NCBI RefSeq assembly: GCF_044383835.1
Contig: NZ_JBISEP010000001.1
Location: 186,001-250,000, forward strand
Length of the DNA stretch: 64,000 bases
Source of the DNA: Paraliobacillus sp044383835
Lineage (GTDB): Bacteria > Bacillota > Bacilli > Bacillales > Amphibacillaceae
Reading direction: 5' to 3'
In this document: piece after piece, positions 1 through 7,451 of the stretch
Position numbering within the stretch: the first letter of the stretch is position 1
How the letters are laid out: every line of letters starts with the position of its first letter
Notes under the pieces: model-generated
Databases searched by the model: none
The model's input: the letters and a program-made list of their open reading frames with translations, nothing else
Told to the model about the DNA's origin: nothing
Program-made: the position numbers and the translations under genes

Positions 1-713
1 ATCATCCCTTTGTTTTCTTTATACATTTCAATTTGTTTATTTAAATGTACCATTGCCTCTTTCACTCCACCAACAGCATCAATTAATCCATATGATACGG
101 CATCTTTACCGACTACGTTTGTCCCGATATCTCTAGTTAGATTTCCTTTTTCAAACATTAGTGATTTAAATTTTTCTTCACTAACTTGTGAGTGGGTTGT
201 TACAAACTGAATAACACGTTCTTGCATTTTATCAAGGTATTCAAATGTTTGCGGTACACCAATGACTAATCCTGTAAGACGTATTGGATGAATTGTCATT
301 GTAGCCGAAGGAACAATAAATGAATGATTTGCTGCCACAGCAATAGGAACACCAATTGAATGACCGCCTCCTAACACTACTGATACCGTTGGCTTAGATA
401 GTGAAGCAATCATTTCTGATAAAGCTAATCCAGCTTCAACATCTCCGCCTACTGTATTTAATAAAATAATTAACCCTTCTATTTTAGGGTTTTGCTCAAT
501 CGCTATTAATTGGGGTAAAAGATGTTCATATTTGGTTGTTTTGTTTTGTGGTGGCAGTTGCACATGACCTTCTACCTGGCCAATAATTGACAATACATGG
601 ATATTAGAATCAGGCGCATGTGGTATCGTGCTTTGACCTAATTGTTGAATTTTCTCAACTAAAGAGGACTGTTTCTGCTCTTCTTCTTCTTGTAATTTAT
701 CTGGTTTAGACAT
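1..713 (-). CDS. tepA: Translocation-enhancing protein TepA, ClpP-like serine protease (3' end outside window)
   Basis: This is a ClpP/SppA-fold protein of the TepA (YmfB) family, linked in B. subtilis to protein export and degradation of small spore proteins. The motif GGGHSIGVP carries the expected nucleophilic serine, and the N-terminus is charged and Glu-rich (MSKPDKLQEEEEQ). The start at 713 has a good ribosome site (AAAGGAG about 8 nt upstream). The frame stays open to the window edge, giving 237 residues, close to the usual length of about 245, so only the last few residues are missing. In B. subtilis rnjB lies between dapA and tepA; here dapA is the direct neighbour, separated by a terminator, so tepA probably has its own promoter. 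Confidence 0.93.
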   Translation of the reverse strand, partial: MSKPDKLQEEEEQKQSSLVEKIQQLGQSTIPHAPDSNIHVLSIIGQVEGHVQLPPQNKTTKYEHLLPQLIAIEQNPKIEGLIILLNTVGGDVEAGLALSEMIASLSKPTVSVVLGGGHSIGVPIAVAANHSFIVPSATMTIHPIRLTGLVIGVPQTFEYLDKMQERVIQFVTTHSQVSEEKFKSLMFEKGNLTRDIGTNVVGKDAVSYGLIDAVGGVKEAMVHLNKQIEMYKENKGM

Positions 714-780
714 TAGCTTCAGCTCCTTTTTCATATCTTTTACTAGTATGAACATATAAATTCACATCATACAAAAAGAT

Positions 781-820
781 AGCAAAATAAAGAGCCTTCA
801 CTTGTAGTAAGTAAAGGCCT
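781..820 (-). terminator. Rho-independent terminator after dapA
   Basis: On the minus strand GCCTTTACTT (809-818) pairs with AAGTGAAGGC (794-803) across a 5-nt loop with one G-U pair, followed by the T-rich TCTTTATTTT. It lies just downstream of the dapA stop and ends the asd-dapG-dapA unit before tepA. Confidence 0.85.
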
Positions 821-827
821 AAAAAAG

Positions 828-1700
828 CTAATGTATAGCATTCATTAATTCTTTAATTAATTGTTCTTCTATTTCAGAAAGTGGCACTAATGGTAAACGA
901 ACCTTACCAGTGTCTATGCCCTGTAATTGTAATGCGTATTTTACAGGAGCGGGAGATGGCGCAACGAACAATCCACGCATAATCGGTAGTATTTTTCGAT
1001 GAATGTTAGCTGCTTGTTGCACCTTTCCGTGATCGAAATAGTCTAGCATTTGTTTCATCTCTTCACCAATAACGTGTGAAGATACAGAAACAACACCATT
1101 TGCTCCAATAGATTTTAAAGGTAAAGTTAAACTATCATCTCCACTATAAACAGTAAAGCTTTCATCCGTTTGTTCAATAATTTGTGAAATTGCATCTAAA
1201 TTACCGCTAGATTCTTTAATTGATACAATATTATCGATTTGTGACAAAGAAACAATTGTCTCAACAGATAGGTGAACCATTGTCCTACCTGGTATGTTGT
1301 ATAACATAATAGGTAAACTAGTTGATTCTGCTACTGCACGAAAATGCTCATATAATCCAGACTGATTAGGTTTATTATAATATGGTGTCACTAATAAAAT
1401 ACCATCGACACCCGCCTTCTCGGCTTTTTTAGTTAATTCAATTGTTTCTTGCGTATTGTTGGATCCTGTCCCTGCAATAACAGGAATTCTTCCATTTACT
1501 TTTTTTACTGTTAATTCAAATAATGCTACTTTTTCTTGTTTGGAAAGTGTTGGTGACTCTCCTGTAGTACCTGCTACGATTAATCCATCTGTTTTGTGTT
1601 TGATTAAATGTTCAATTAATTTTTCAACTTGTTGATTATCCACGTGATTTGACTGATCAAATGGTGTCACCATTGCAGTCAATAAACTTCCAAAATTCAC
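828..1700 (-). CDS. dapA: 4-hydroxy-tetrahydrodipicolinate synthase
   Basis: DapA condenses aspartate semialdehyde with pyruvate, the first committed step of the diaminopimelate/lysine route and the source of dipicolinate for spores. The TIM-barrel signatures are clear: AGTTGESPTL near residue 45, the YNIPGRT segment with the catalytic tyrosine, and SIKESSG with the Schiff-base lysine. Two GTG starts are possible, at 1709 and 1700. I prefer 1700: it gives the family N-terminus MNFGSLLTAM and 290 residues, and AAAGGAG lies 12 nt upstream, whereas it is only 3 nt from the 1709 GTG. It is the last gene of the asd-dapG-dapA group. Confidence 0.95.
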   Translation of the reverse strand: MNFGSLLTAMVTPFDQSNHVDNQQVEKLIEHLIKHKTDGLIVAGTTGESPTLSKQEKVALFELTVKKVNGRIPVIAGTGSNNTQETIELTKKAEKAGVDGILLVTPYYNKPNQSGLYEHFRAVAESTSLPIMLYNIPGRTMVHLSVETIVSLSQIDNIVSIKESSGNLDAISQIIEQTDESFTVYSGDDSLTLPLKSIGANGVVSVSSHVIGEEMKQMLDYFDHGKVQQAANIHRKILPIMRGLFVAPSPAPVKYALQLQGIDTGKVRLPLVPLSEIEEQLIKELMNAIH

Positions 1701-1747
1701 GATAGTCACATACTCCTTTCACACCTAGTGATCAATTTAAGTTCCAA

Positions 1748-2971
1748 CTATTTGGCTATACTATTTAATTCAAAGCTTTTGTGTAACGCATTAATAGCTG
1801 GCACAAGATCATCATGGTGAATAAGAACCCAAATTGTTGTATGGCTATCCGCAGACTGTAAAATTTGTATACCAGCTTTTGATAAAGTTTGCACAATTTT
1901 TGCTGTCACACCAGGTACACCTGTCATACCAGCGCCAACTAAAGATACTTTTGCACAATGATGGATCATTTCAGGGTGATAATCTAATTGGTTTAACGAC
2001 TGCTTTGCCTGTTGTGAGAATGCTTCAGGAATTGTATATATGACACTGTTAGGTAAAATATTAATAAAATCAACTGAAATACCTGACTCGGCCATTGCTT
2101 TAAATACATTTGAATGTAGTTGATCTACATTTTCTGTCGTATCTACTTTTATTTGTGTAATACCTGACATGTGAGCAATACCTGTAATTAATCGATCAGA
2201 TATATCCTTTCCTTTTGTCTCATCTAAGGAAGAGGTAACTAATGTACCGATCTCATCGGATACAGTAGAACGTACTCGCATAGGTATTTTTGCTTGCATT
2301 GCAATTTCAACAGCTCTTGGATGGATCACTTTTGCGCCTTGATAAGCAAGGTTACAAATTTCATTATATGTGACAACATCTAACGTTTTAGCATCTTTTA
2401 CTACTCTTGGGTCAGCTGTCATGATACCAGCTACATCTGTAAAAATATCAATGTAAGCCGCATTCAGTGCTGCTCCTAATGCTGCAGCAGAAGTGTCACT
2501 TCCACCTCTACCCAATGTAGTAATTTCACCGTTTTTAGAGATCCCTTGAAAACCCGCAACAACTACTACTTGATGGCTGTTTAACTCTTGCTTCAGACGA
2601 TCCACTTGTAATTCTTTTATTTTTGCTGAATTAAAATTTTCAGTAGTTAAAAAGCCTGCTTGTGCCCCTGTAAGTGCAATAGCAGAAATATCATGTTGTT
2701 TTAACTCATTAGAAAATACAACAGATGATATTACTTCACCACAAGATAATAACAAGTCTTGCTCGCGATTTGAAATATGTGTGTTAGGAAAATCAACTAA
2801 AGCTAATAATGAATCGGTTGCATAAGGCTCAGGGCTTCTTCCCATAGCCGAAACAACTACAACCACTCTATATCCTTGTTTAACAGATGCTTCAATGCGG
2901 TTGATTGCCTCTTGTCTCACTTGTTTATTTTGGACGGAAGTTCCGCCAAACTTTTGTATGATTACTTCCAT
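1748..2971 (-). CDS. dapG: Aspartate kinase I
   Basis: Aspartokinase phosphorylates aspartate at the entry to the lysine, threonine, methionine and diaminopimelate pathways. The N-terminus IIQKFGGTSV is the nucleotide-binding signature. The kinase fold covers about residues 1-235, with TTLGRGGSDTSA and a VAGIMTADPR segment, followed by two ACT-type regulatory domains to residue 407. Position between asd and dapA, and the length (B. subtilis DapG is about 404), argue for the diaminopimelate-responsive isozyme I rather than LysC; the effector is inferred from context only. GAGGTG precedes the ATG. asd ends 15 bp upstream, so the two are probably co-transcribed. Confidence 0.94.
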   Translation of the reverse strand: MEVIIQKFGGTSVQNKQVRQEAINRIEASVKQGYRVVVVVSAMGRSPEPYATDSLLALVDFPNTHISNREQDLLLSCGEVISSVVFSNELKQHDISAIALTGAQAGFLTTENFNSAKIKELQVDRLKQELNSHQVVVVAGFQGISKNGEITTLGRGGSDTSAAALGAALNAAYIDIFTDVAGIMTADPRVVKDAKTLDVVTYNEICNLAYQGAKVIHPRAVEIAMQAKIPMRVRSTVSDEIGTLVTSSLDETKGKDISDRLITGIAHMSGITQIKVDTTENVDQLHSNVFKAMAESGISVDFINILPNSVIYTIPEAFSQQAKQSLNQLDYHPEMIHHCAKVSLVGAGMTGVPGVTAKIVQTLSKAGIQILQSADSHTTIWVLIHHDDLVPAINALHKSFELNSIAK

Positions 2972-2986
2972 GTTGCCACCTCGTCA

Positions 2987-4033
2987 TTACAACCAGTTAT
3001 TTTTGATTAATGATTCAGCAATCTGAACAGAATTCCAAGCTGCACCTTTTAATAAATTATCTGAGACAACCCATAAATGAAACCCTTTTGGTTGATCTAA
3101 GTCTTTACGAACTCTTCCAACAAATACATCTGATTTTCCTGCTGCCTCTAATGGAGTTGGATACACTTGATTTGTAGGATCGTCTTCTAGTACAATCCCT
3201 GGTGCATTAGCTAATACTTCTTGTATCTCATCAACCGTTATCTGGTCTTTTTCTACTTCAACATAAACACTTTCAGCATGTGATGTAAAGAATGGTAATC
3301 TCACACATGTTGCTGCAACAGATAATTTGTCATCATGTAAAATTTTCTTTGTTTCATTTATCATTTTCATTTCCTCAAAGGTATAGCCATTCTCTTGAAA
3401 TACATCAATTTGAGGAAGTGCGTTAAATGCAATCGGATAATGATTTTTTTCACCACTCACCGGTAAAACTGCAGGTTCAAGCTCCTCACCATTTAAAAAC
3501 GCTTGTGATTGTTCAGACAGTTCTTCTACTGCTTGATTTCCAGCTCCTGATACAGCTTGATAGGTAGATACCAAGACACGCTTTAACCCAAATGAATCTT
3601 TGATTGGCTTTAGTGCAGCAACCATTTGTATTGTTGAACAGTTTGGATTAGCAATAATACCACTGTGTTTTTGGATATCTGATTCATTCACTTCTGGAAC
3701 AATAAGTGGTACACCTTCAGCCATGCGAAAAGCACTTGTGTTATCAACCACAACAGCACCACGATTTACTGCTTCATGAGCAAGTGCTTTCGATACAGAT
3801 CCTCCTGCAGAAAACAGTGCAATATCAACACCTTCAAAGCTTTCTGGTTTTGCTTCTTTCACGGTATAAATCTGATCATTAAATTTTATATTGGTTCCGG
3901 CAGAACGTTTCGAAGATAAAAGAATTAATTTCCCTATTGGAAACTGTTTTTTTTCTAATGTTTCTAGTATTTTCTGACCTACTGCTCCTGTAGCTCCAAC
4001 TACAGCAACCTGATATCCTTTAAATTCAGACAT
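2987..4033 (-). CDS. asd: Aspartate-semialdehyde dehydrogenase
   Basis: Asd reduces aspartyl phosphate to aspartate semialdehyde, the branch point between threonine/methionine and lysine/dipicolinate. The Rossmann motif VAVVGATGAVGQ opens the protein and NPNCSTIQ contains the catalytic cysteine. The open frame begins at a TTG at 4051, but that codon abuts the ribosome site GGAGAGGGG. The ATG at 4033 lies 7 nt behind that site and gives MSEFKGYQ and 348 residues, so I use it. It is the first gene of asd-dapG-dapA. A 104-bp AT-rich gap separates it from dpaB, and I saw no strong promoter there. Confidence 0.95.
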   Translation of the reverse strand: MSEFKGYQVAVVGATGAVGQKILETLEKKQFPIGKLILLSSKRSAGTNIKFNDQIYTVKEAKPESFEGVDIALFSAGGSVSKALAHEAVNRGAVVVDNTSAFRMAEGVPLIVPEVNESDIQKHSGIIANPNCSTIQMVAALKPIKDSFGLKRVLVSTYQAVSGAGNQAVEELSEQSQAFLNGEELEPAVLPVSGEKNHYPIAFNALPQIDVFQENGYTFEEMKMINETKKILHDDKLSVAATCVRLPFFTSHAESVYVEVEKDQITVDEIQEVLANAPGIVLEDDPTNQVYPTPLEAAGKSDVFVGRVRKDLDQPKGFHLWVVSDNLLKGAAWNSVQIAESLIKNNWL

Positions 4034-4137
4034 TAAAAAACCCCTCTCCAATGCAATAAATTACCCTAGAATATAATTGTAATCATTATTTTAACATAGA
4101 ATAGGGGAAAAAAGTAATTATAGCAATGAAACTTGCA

Positions 4138-4722
4138 TTAAACTCTTCTAATTAAGACTGGTTGTAATTGTTTAAACCGCAATGCCTCTGCAATAGTTTC
4201 TGGTATCATTGTCATATCCGCTACTAATGAGTTTGGTTTTTCGACTGGATCATCTTGACCAAATGGTACAAAATATATTAGTTTTGCTGTCATTAAACGC
4301 ATTAAATTGACACCATTTAACCCTAAAGCATCGTTTGTAGATATGCCAAGTACGACAGGATTACCATTTCGCATAGTTGCTTTTGTAGCCATTAAAACAG
4401 ATGAATCAGATATTGCATTAGCCAATCTACTCATTGAGTTTCCGGTCAGTGGTGCAATAACCATACAATCAAGTCGTTCAACTGGACCTAATGGTTCTGC
4501 GTCTACAATTGTTCGAATTGGCTCTCTACCTGTTATTCCTTCTATTTTCTTTAACAAATCATCCGCTTTACCGAATCGAGTATCTGTTTGTTGTACTGTA
4601 TCTGACACAACAGGTACAATTTCTGCTCCAAGGTCAATCAATTGCTCTATTTGAGGTAATACCGCTGCGTAGGTACAATGTGAGCCCGTTATCCCAAAAC
4701 CAATTTTTCTCCCTTTCAACAC
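4138..4722 (-). CDS. dpaB: Dipicolinate synthase subunit B
   Basis: DpaB (SpoVFB) is the flavoprotein-like subunit of dipicolinate synthase, which acts in the mother cell to make the spore-core chelator dipicolinic acid. The protein has the flavodoxin/UbiX-like N-terminus GFGITGSHCTY and the family motifs CMVIAPLTGNSMS and VLGISTNDALGLNG, in 194 residues. The start is a GTG with GGGGAG 8 nt upstream. It follows dpaA by 23 bp and is almost certainly co-transcribed from the sigma-K promoter upstream of dpaA. Confidence 0.95.
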   Translation of the reverse strand: MLKGRKIGFGITGSHCTYAAVLPQIEQLIDLGAEIVPVVSDTVQQTDTRFGKADDLLKKIEGITGREPIRTIVDAEPLGPVERLDCMVIAPLTGNSMSRLANAISDSSVLMATKATMRNGNPVVLGISTNDALGLNGVNLMRLMTAKLIYFVPFGQDDPVEKPNSLVADMTMIPETIAEALRFKQLQPVLIRRV

Positions 4723-4745
4723 AAGAAATTCTCCCCTTCTATATT

Positions 4746-5621
4746 TTAATGTGTAAATATTAGTTGGCTTATGATATTCGCAAGTATCTCTCCGGCTGTT
4801 CTAGGTGCTACCATTCCGGGAAGGCCTAGTGCATGAATCGCATGTATTCCTCTCTGTTTAGCATATTCAAAGTCAACTCCACCTGGCTTTGAAGCTAAAT
4901 CAATAATTAATGCATTAGACTTTAGCGGATTTAACACTGGCGCTGTAACTACTTTTACTGGAATCGTGTTAATAAGAATATCACACTGTCCAGTATATGC
5001 AGCTAAGTCATTCATGTGAAAGTTGCCCATCCCCATTTCATTTATTCTTGCAAAATCTGCTGTTTTTCGTGCTCCAACAAAAACATTAGCTCCTAATGCT
5101 TTAAATTTGCTTGCTACACTCATCCCTACCCTGCCAAAACCTAATACTAAAACGGTGGATTCATGCACAGTAAAATTTGTATTTTGAATCGCAAGCATGA
5201 TTGTTCCTTCTGCAGTTGGTATGGAGTTATAAATTGCAACATCATCTCGATCCATTAACGGAATTAACTTTAGTTTATTCATTTCTTTCATTTTTTCTAA
5301 ATAAGGCGTAGATATACCTGTAAATACAACAGAAGATTCTTGAATCCTTGAAAACCAATGCTCAGAAAGGTAAATTTCTTCATTTGAAAAGACAGCATGT
5401 AACGAACCAGTTTTATCGATTCCTGGTATAGGCAAAATGACTGCATCTAGTTTCTCGACTTCTAATGACGAAAAGTCTGTCTGTTTTATACCAGTAAAGC
5501 CTTGATTTAATTGATTGAAACCAACCAATTCCATTTTAATTCGTCTATCTTCTGACAACTTTTTAATCATTTCAAGATACCTAGCATCACCGCCCAGTAT
5601 CGCTATATGAAGTTGATCCAT
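4746..5621 (-). CDS. dpaA: Dipicolinate synthase subunit A
   Basis: DpaA (SpoVFA) is the dehydrogenase-like catalytic subunit of dipicolinate synthase, using 4-hydroxy-tetrahydrodipicolinate made by DapA. It has an N-terminal nucleotide-binding start (HIAILGGDARY) and a second Rossmann motif in VLVLGFGRVGMSVASKF around residue 160, with GLPGMVAPRTAGEI near the C-terminus. Length is 291 residues (B. subtilis about 297). The ATG follows AGGTGGAGAA. It is the first gene of the dpaA-dpaB unit, preceded by a well-matched sigma-K promoter and, further up, the ymxH terminator. Presence of the pair shows the organism makes endospores. Confidence 0.95.
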   Translation of the reverse strand: MDQLHIAILGGDARYLEMIKKLSEDRRIKMELVGFNQLNQGFTGIKQTDFSSLEVEKLDAVILPIPGIDKTGSLHAVFSNEEIYLSEHWFSRIQESSVVFTGISTPYLEKMKEMNKLKLIPLMDRDDVAIYNSIPTAEGTIMLAIQNTNFTVHESTVLVLGFGRVGMSVASKFKALGANVFVGARKTADFARINEMGMGNFHMNDLAAYTGQCDILINTIPVKVVTAPVLNPLKSNALIIDLASKPGGVDFEYAKQRGIHAIHALGLPGMVAPRTAGEILANIISQLIFTH

Positions 5622-5662
5622 TTCTCCACCTCTTCTTTTATAAGATTAACCATTTTTCGTAA

Positions 5663-5689
5663 TATCATATGAGCAACAGAAATCAAAGT
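5663..5689 (-). promoter_or_regulatory. Sigma-K promoter of dpaA-dpaB
   Basis: On the minus strand AC (5688-5689), 16 nt, then CATATGATA (5663-5671) fits the sigma-K consensus AC-N16/17-CATANNNTA at every defined position. The expected transcription start is near 5656, about 35 nt before the dpaA ATG. In B. subtilis this operon is known to be transcribed by sigma-K, which agrees with the match. Confidence 0.8.
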
Positions 5690-5692
5690 GAA

Positions 5693-5704
5693 GGTACATG
5701 TACC
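5693..5704. promoter_or_regulatory. Perfect 12-bp palindrome beside the dpaA promoter
   Basis: GGTACATGTACC is a perfect dyad 3 bp upstream of the sigma-K -35 element. The position suits an activator or repressor site, but I cannot assign a protein, and a 12-bp palindrome can occur by chance. Confidence 0.35.
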
Positions 5705-5783
5705 CATCAGCGTAATCTACCCAAATGTACGTTAAGCATATTTACTCTGCTTAGTCCTCTTTTAAATTGAAATACGATATAAA

Positions 5784-5819
5784 AAAACTGTTTAAAGAAA
5801 AAAATCTTTAAACAGTTTT
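5784..5819 (-). terminator. Rho-independent terminator after ymxH
   Basis: A perfect 14-bp hairpin has arms 5784-5797 and 5806-5819, core ACTGTTTAAAG, and an 8-nt loop. Minus-strand transcripts end it in a run of T. It separates ymxH from the dpaA promoter region. Confidence 0.88.
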
Positions 5820-5857
5820 AAGTAATGGTAACTTCAAAAAAGAGTCATTTGAATCAT

Positions 5858-6103
5858 TTATTTAGAGATAGGCGTTTGCCGTATCATGATCATATCTTCA
5901 CCAATTTTTTCTATATCTGACCATAAAATACGCAAATTCTCATCTTCCTTTTTCATGCCGAACCAACTATAGTTAGGAATAATAAATGCAACAATTTCAC
6001 CTGTTTTTTCATCTAATTCTATGTCTGTTTGCCCGAGAATTCCTAACCTAGTACCAGTTTGAATATCTACAATTTCCTTACTGCTCAAATCACGATATCG
6101 CAT
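5858..6103 (-). CDS. ymxH: YlmC/YmxH family PRC-barrel sporulation protein
   Basis: This is a small PRC-barrel protein of the YlmC/YmxH family; its biochemical role is not known. It shows the family start MRYRDLSSKEIVDIQTG, the LGILGQTDIELDEKTG core and the IPNYSWFG segment. A longer frame begins at 6127, but GGGAGG lies just before the ATG at 6103, which gives the usual 81-residue protein. It follows mlpA as in B. subtilis and is closed by its own terminator. Confidence 0.88.
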   Translation of the reverse strand: MRYRDLSSKEIVDIQTGTRLGILGQTDIELDEKTGEIVAFIIPNYSWFGMKKEDENLRILWSDIEKIGEDMIMIRQTPISK

Positions 6104-6172
6104 GACACTTCCTCCCTTTTCTATCATTAGATTATGATAAGAAAAAGCGATCTATTCCGTTTAAATAAAACA

Positions 6173-7384
6173 TTATGGGCAAATTAATGCAGTGGAATAG
6201 CTATGATTAAACACTTGGTGTAATACGTGATTTGTTGATTCCTTACTTACTTGATCAATTTCTTCTGATAATTCATCTAAGCTTCTATGTTTACCGAGCA
6301 TTAACTCATTTTTTCCATTTCTACTCATTCTACTACTAGTACTTTCTAGACCGAGTAACAAATTCCCTTTTAACTGTTCTTTACTATTAACAAACTCTTT
6401 TTCAGTTAATCCATTTGAGACAAATGTGGCAATCGTTTGTTGAATTGTTTCTTGCAGTGTTGATAAATGTTGCTTGCCTGTACCAGCATAGATTGTCAAT
6501 AGCCCATTATCTACAAAAGAGCTATGATACGAGAAGACAGAATAGGCTAACCCTCGTTGTTCTCGAATTTCTTGAAATAATCTAGAACTCATACTTCCGC
6601 CCAATACGTTATTTATAATAATTAAACTGAAAATATCTTTATCCTCAATCGGTAACCCTTGATATCCGATACACAGATGTGCCTGCTCTGTTTGCTTTTG
6701 TCTCATTAATTCAATTGGTTCAAACTGTGGCTCTACTAATATCTTTGAACAATTTTCATTATCAAATTGATTAAACTGTTCCTCAACTTCATTAATAAAT
6801 GATGCTTCTACATTACCAGCTATAGAAATAACAATATTATTTGGCGTGTAATGTGCATGTTTATAATGAATTAATTCTTCACGAGTAAAGTGCTGTATCG
6901 TGTCTTCCTTTCCTAAGATAGGATAACTTAATGCATGTTTACCATAAGAAGCTTCCGCTAATAAATCATGAACAATATCATCTGGTGTATCTTCTGCCAT
7001 TCTTATTTCCTCTAGAACTACATTTTTCTCTTTTTCTAGCTCTACTTCGTCAAAAGTAGAGTGGAAAAACATATCTGATAAAAGTTCGATTGCCGTATTT
7101 TTATGTGTATCCAGTACTTTAGCATAGTAACATGTATATTCTTTAGAGGTAAATGCATTTATTTGACCACCTATTGCATCAAATGCTTCTGCAATATCTT
7201 TTGCCGTTCTTTTCTTCGTTCCTTTAAAAAACATATGCTCTAAAAAGTGAGAAATACCATTATTTTCACTTGTTTCATCTCTGGAACCCGTCTTCACCCA
7301 TATACCAATTGTTACTGATCTGACAGTTGGAATTGATTCTAAGATAATACGCAAACCATTCGTACAATAATTTTTATGTAGCAT
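6173..7384 (-). CDS. mlpA: M16 family zinc peptidase MlpA
   Basis: This is an M16 (pitrilysin/processing-peptidase type) metallopeptidase. The inverted zinc motif HFLEH is present near residue 48 in HFLEHMFFKGT, with the downstream glutamates in LEEIRMAEDTPDD. A second, non-catalytic M16 half fills the C-terminus, giving the usual length of about 400 residues. Three ATG codons follow GGAAGGAGC directly; the third (7384) has the best spacing and gives MLHKNYCTNGLRII, like the family N-terminus. B. subtilis has ylxY between pnp and mlpA; here only 60 bp and the pnp terminator lie between. Confidence 0.92.
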   Translation of the reverse strand: MLHKNYCTNGLRIILESIPTVRSVTIGIWVKTGSRDETSENNGISHFLEHMFFKGTKKRTAKDIAEAFDAIGGQINAFTSKEYTCYYAKVLDTHKNTAIELLSDMFFHSTFDEVELEKEKNVVLEEIRMAEDTPDDIVHDLLAEASYGKHALSYPILGKEDTIQHFTREELIHYKHAHYTPNNIVISIAGNVEASFINEVEEQFNQFDNENCSKILVEPQFEPIELMRQKQTEQAHLCIGYQGLPIEDKDIFSLIIINNVLGGSMSSRLFQEIREQRGLAYSVFSYHSSFVDNGLLTIYAGTGKQHLSTLQETIQQTIATFVSNGLTEKEFVNSKEQLKGNLLLGLESTSSRMSRNGKNELMLGKHRSLDELSEEIDQVSKESTNHVLHQVFNHSYSTALICP

Positions 7385-7420
7385 CATCATGCTCCTTCCT
7401 CACTTGTTGTAATAAGTAAG

Positions 7421-7448
7421 AAAAGAAACTGGAGAGCCAGTTTCTTTT
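7421..7448 (-). terminator. Terminator after pnp
   Basis: AAAAGAAACTGG (7421-7432) pairs perfectly with CCAGTTTCTTTT (7437-7448) around a 4-nt loop. The minus-strand 3' arm is T-rich. It lies immediately after the pnp stop at 7452. Confidence 0.82.
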
Positions 7449-7451
7449 TGA

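Noticed and set aside
10..210. A 66-residue plus-strand frame at the window start
   Set aside because: Antisense to tepA, which has a clear active site and ribosome site.
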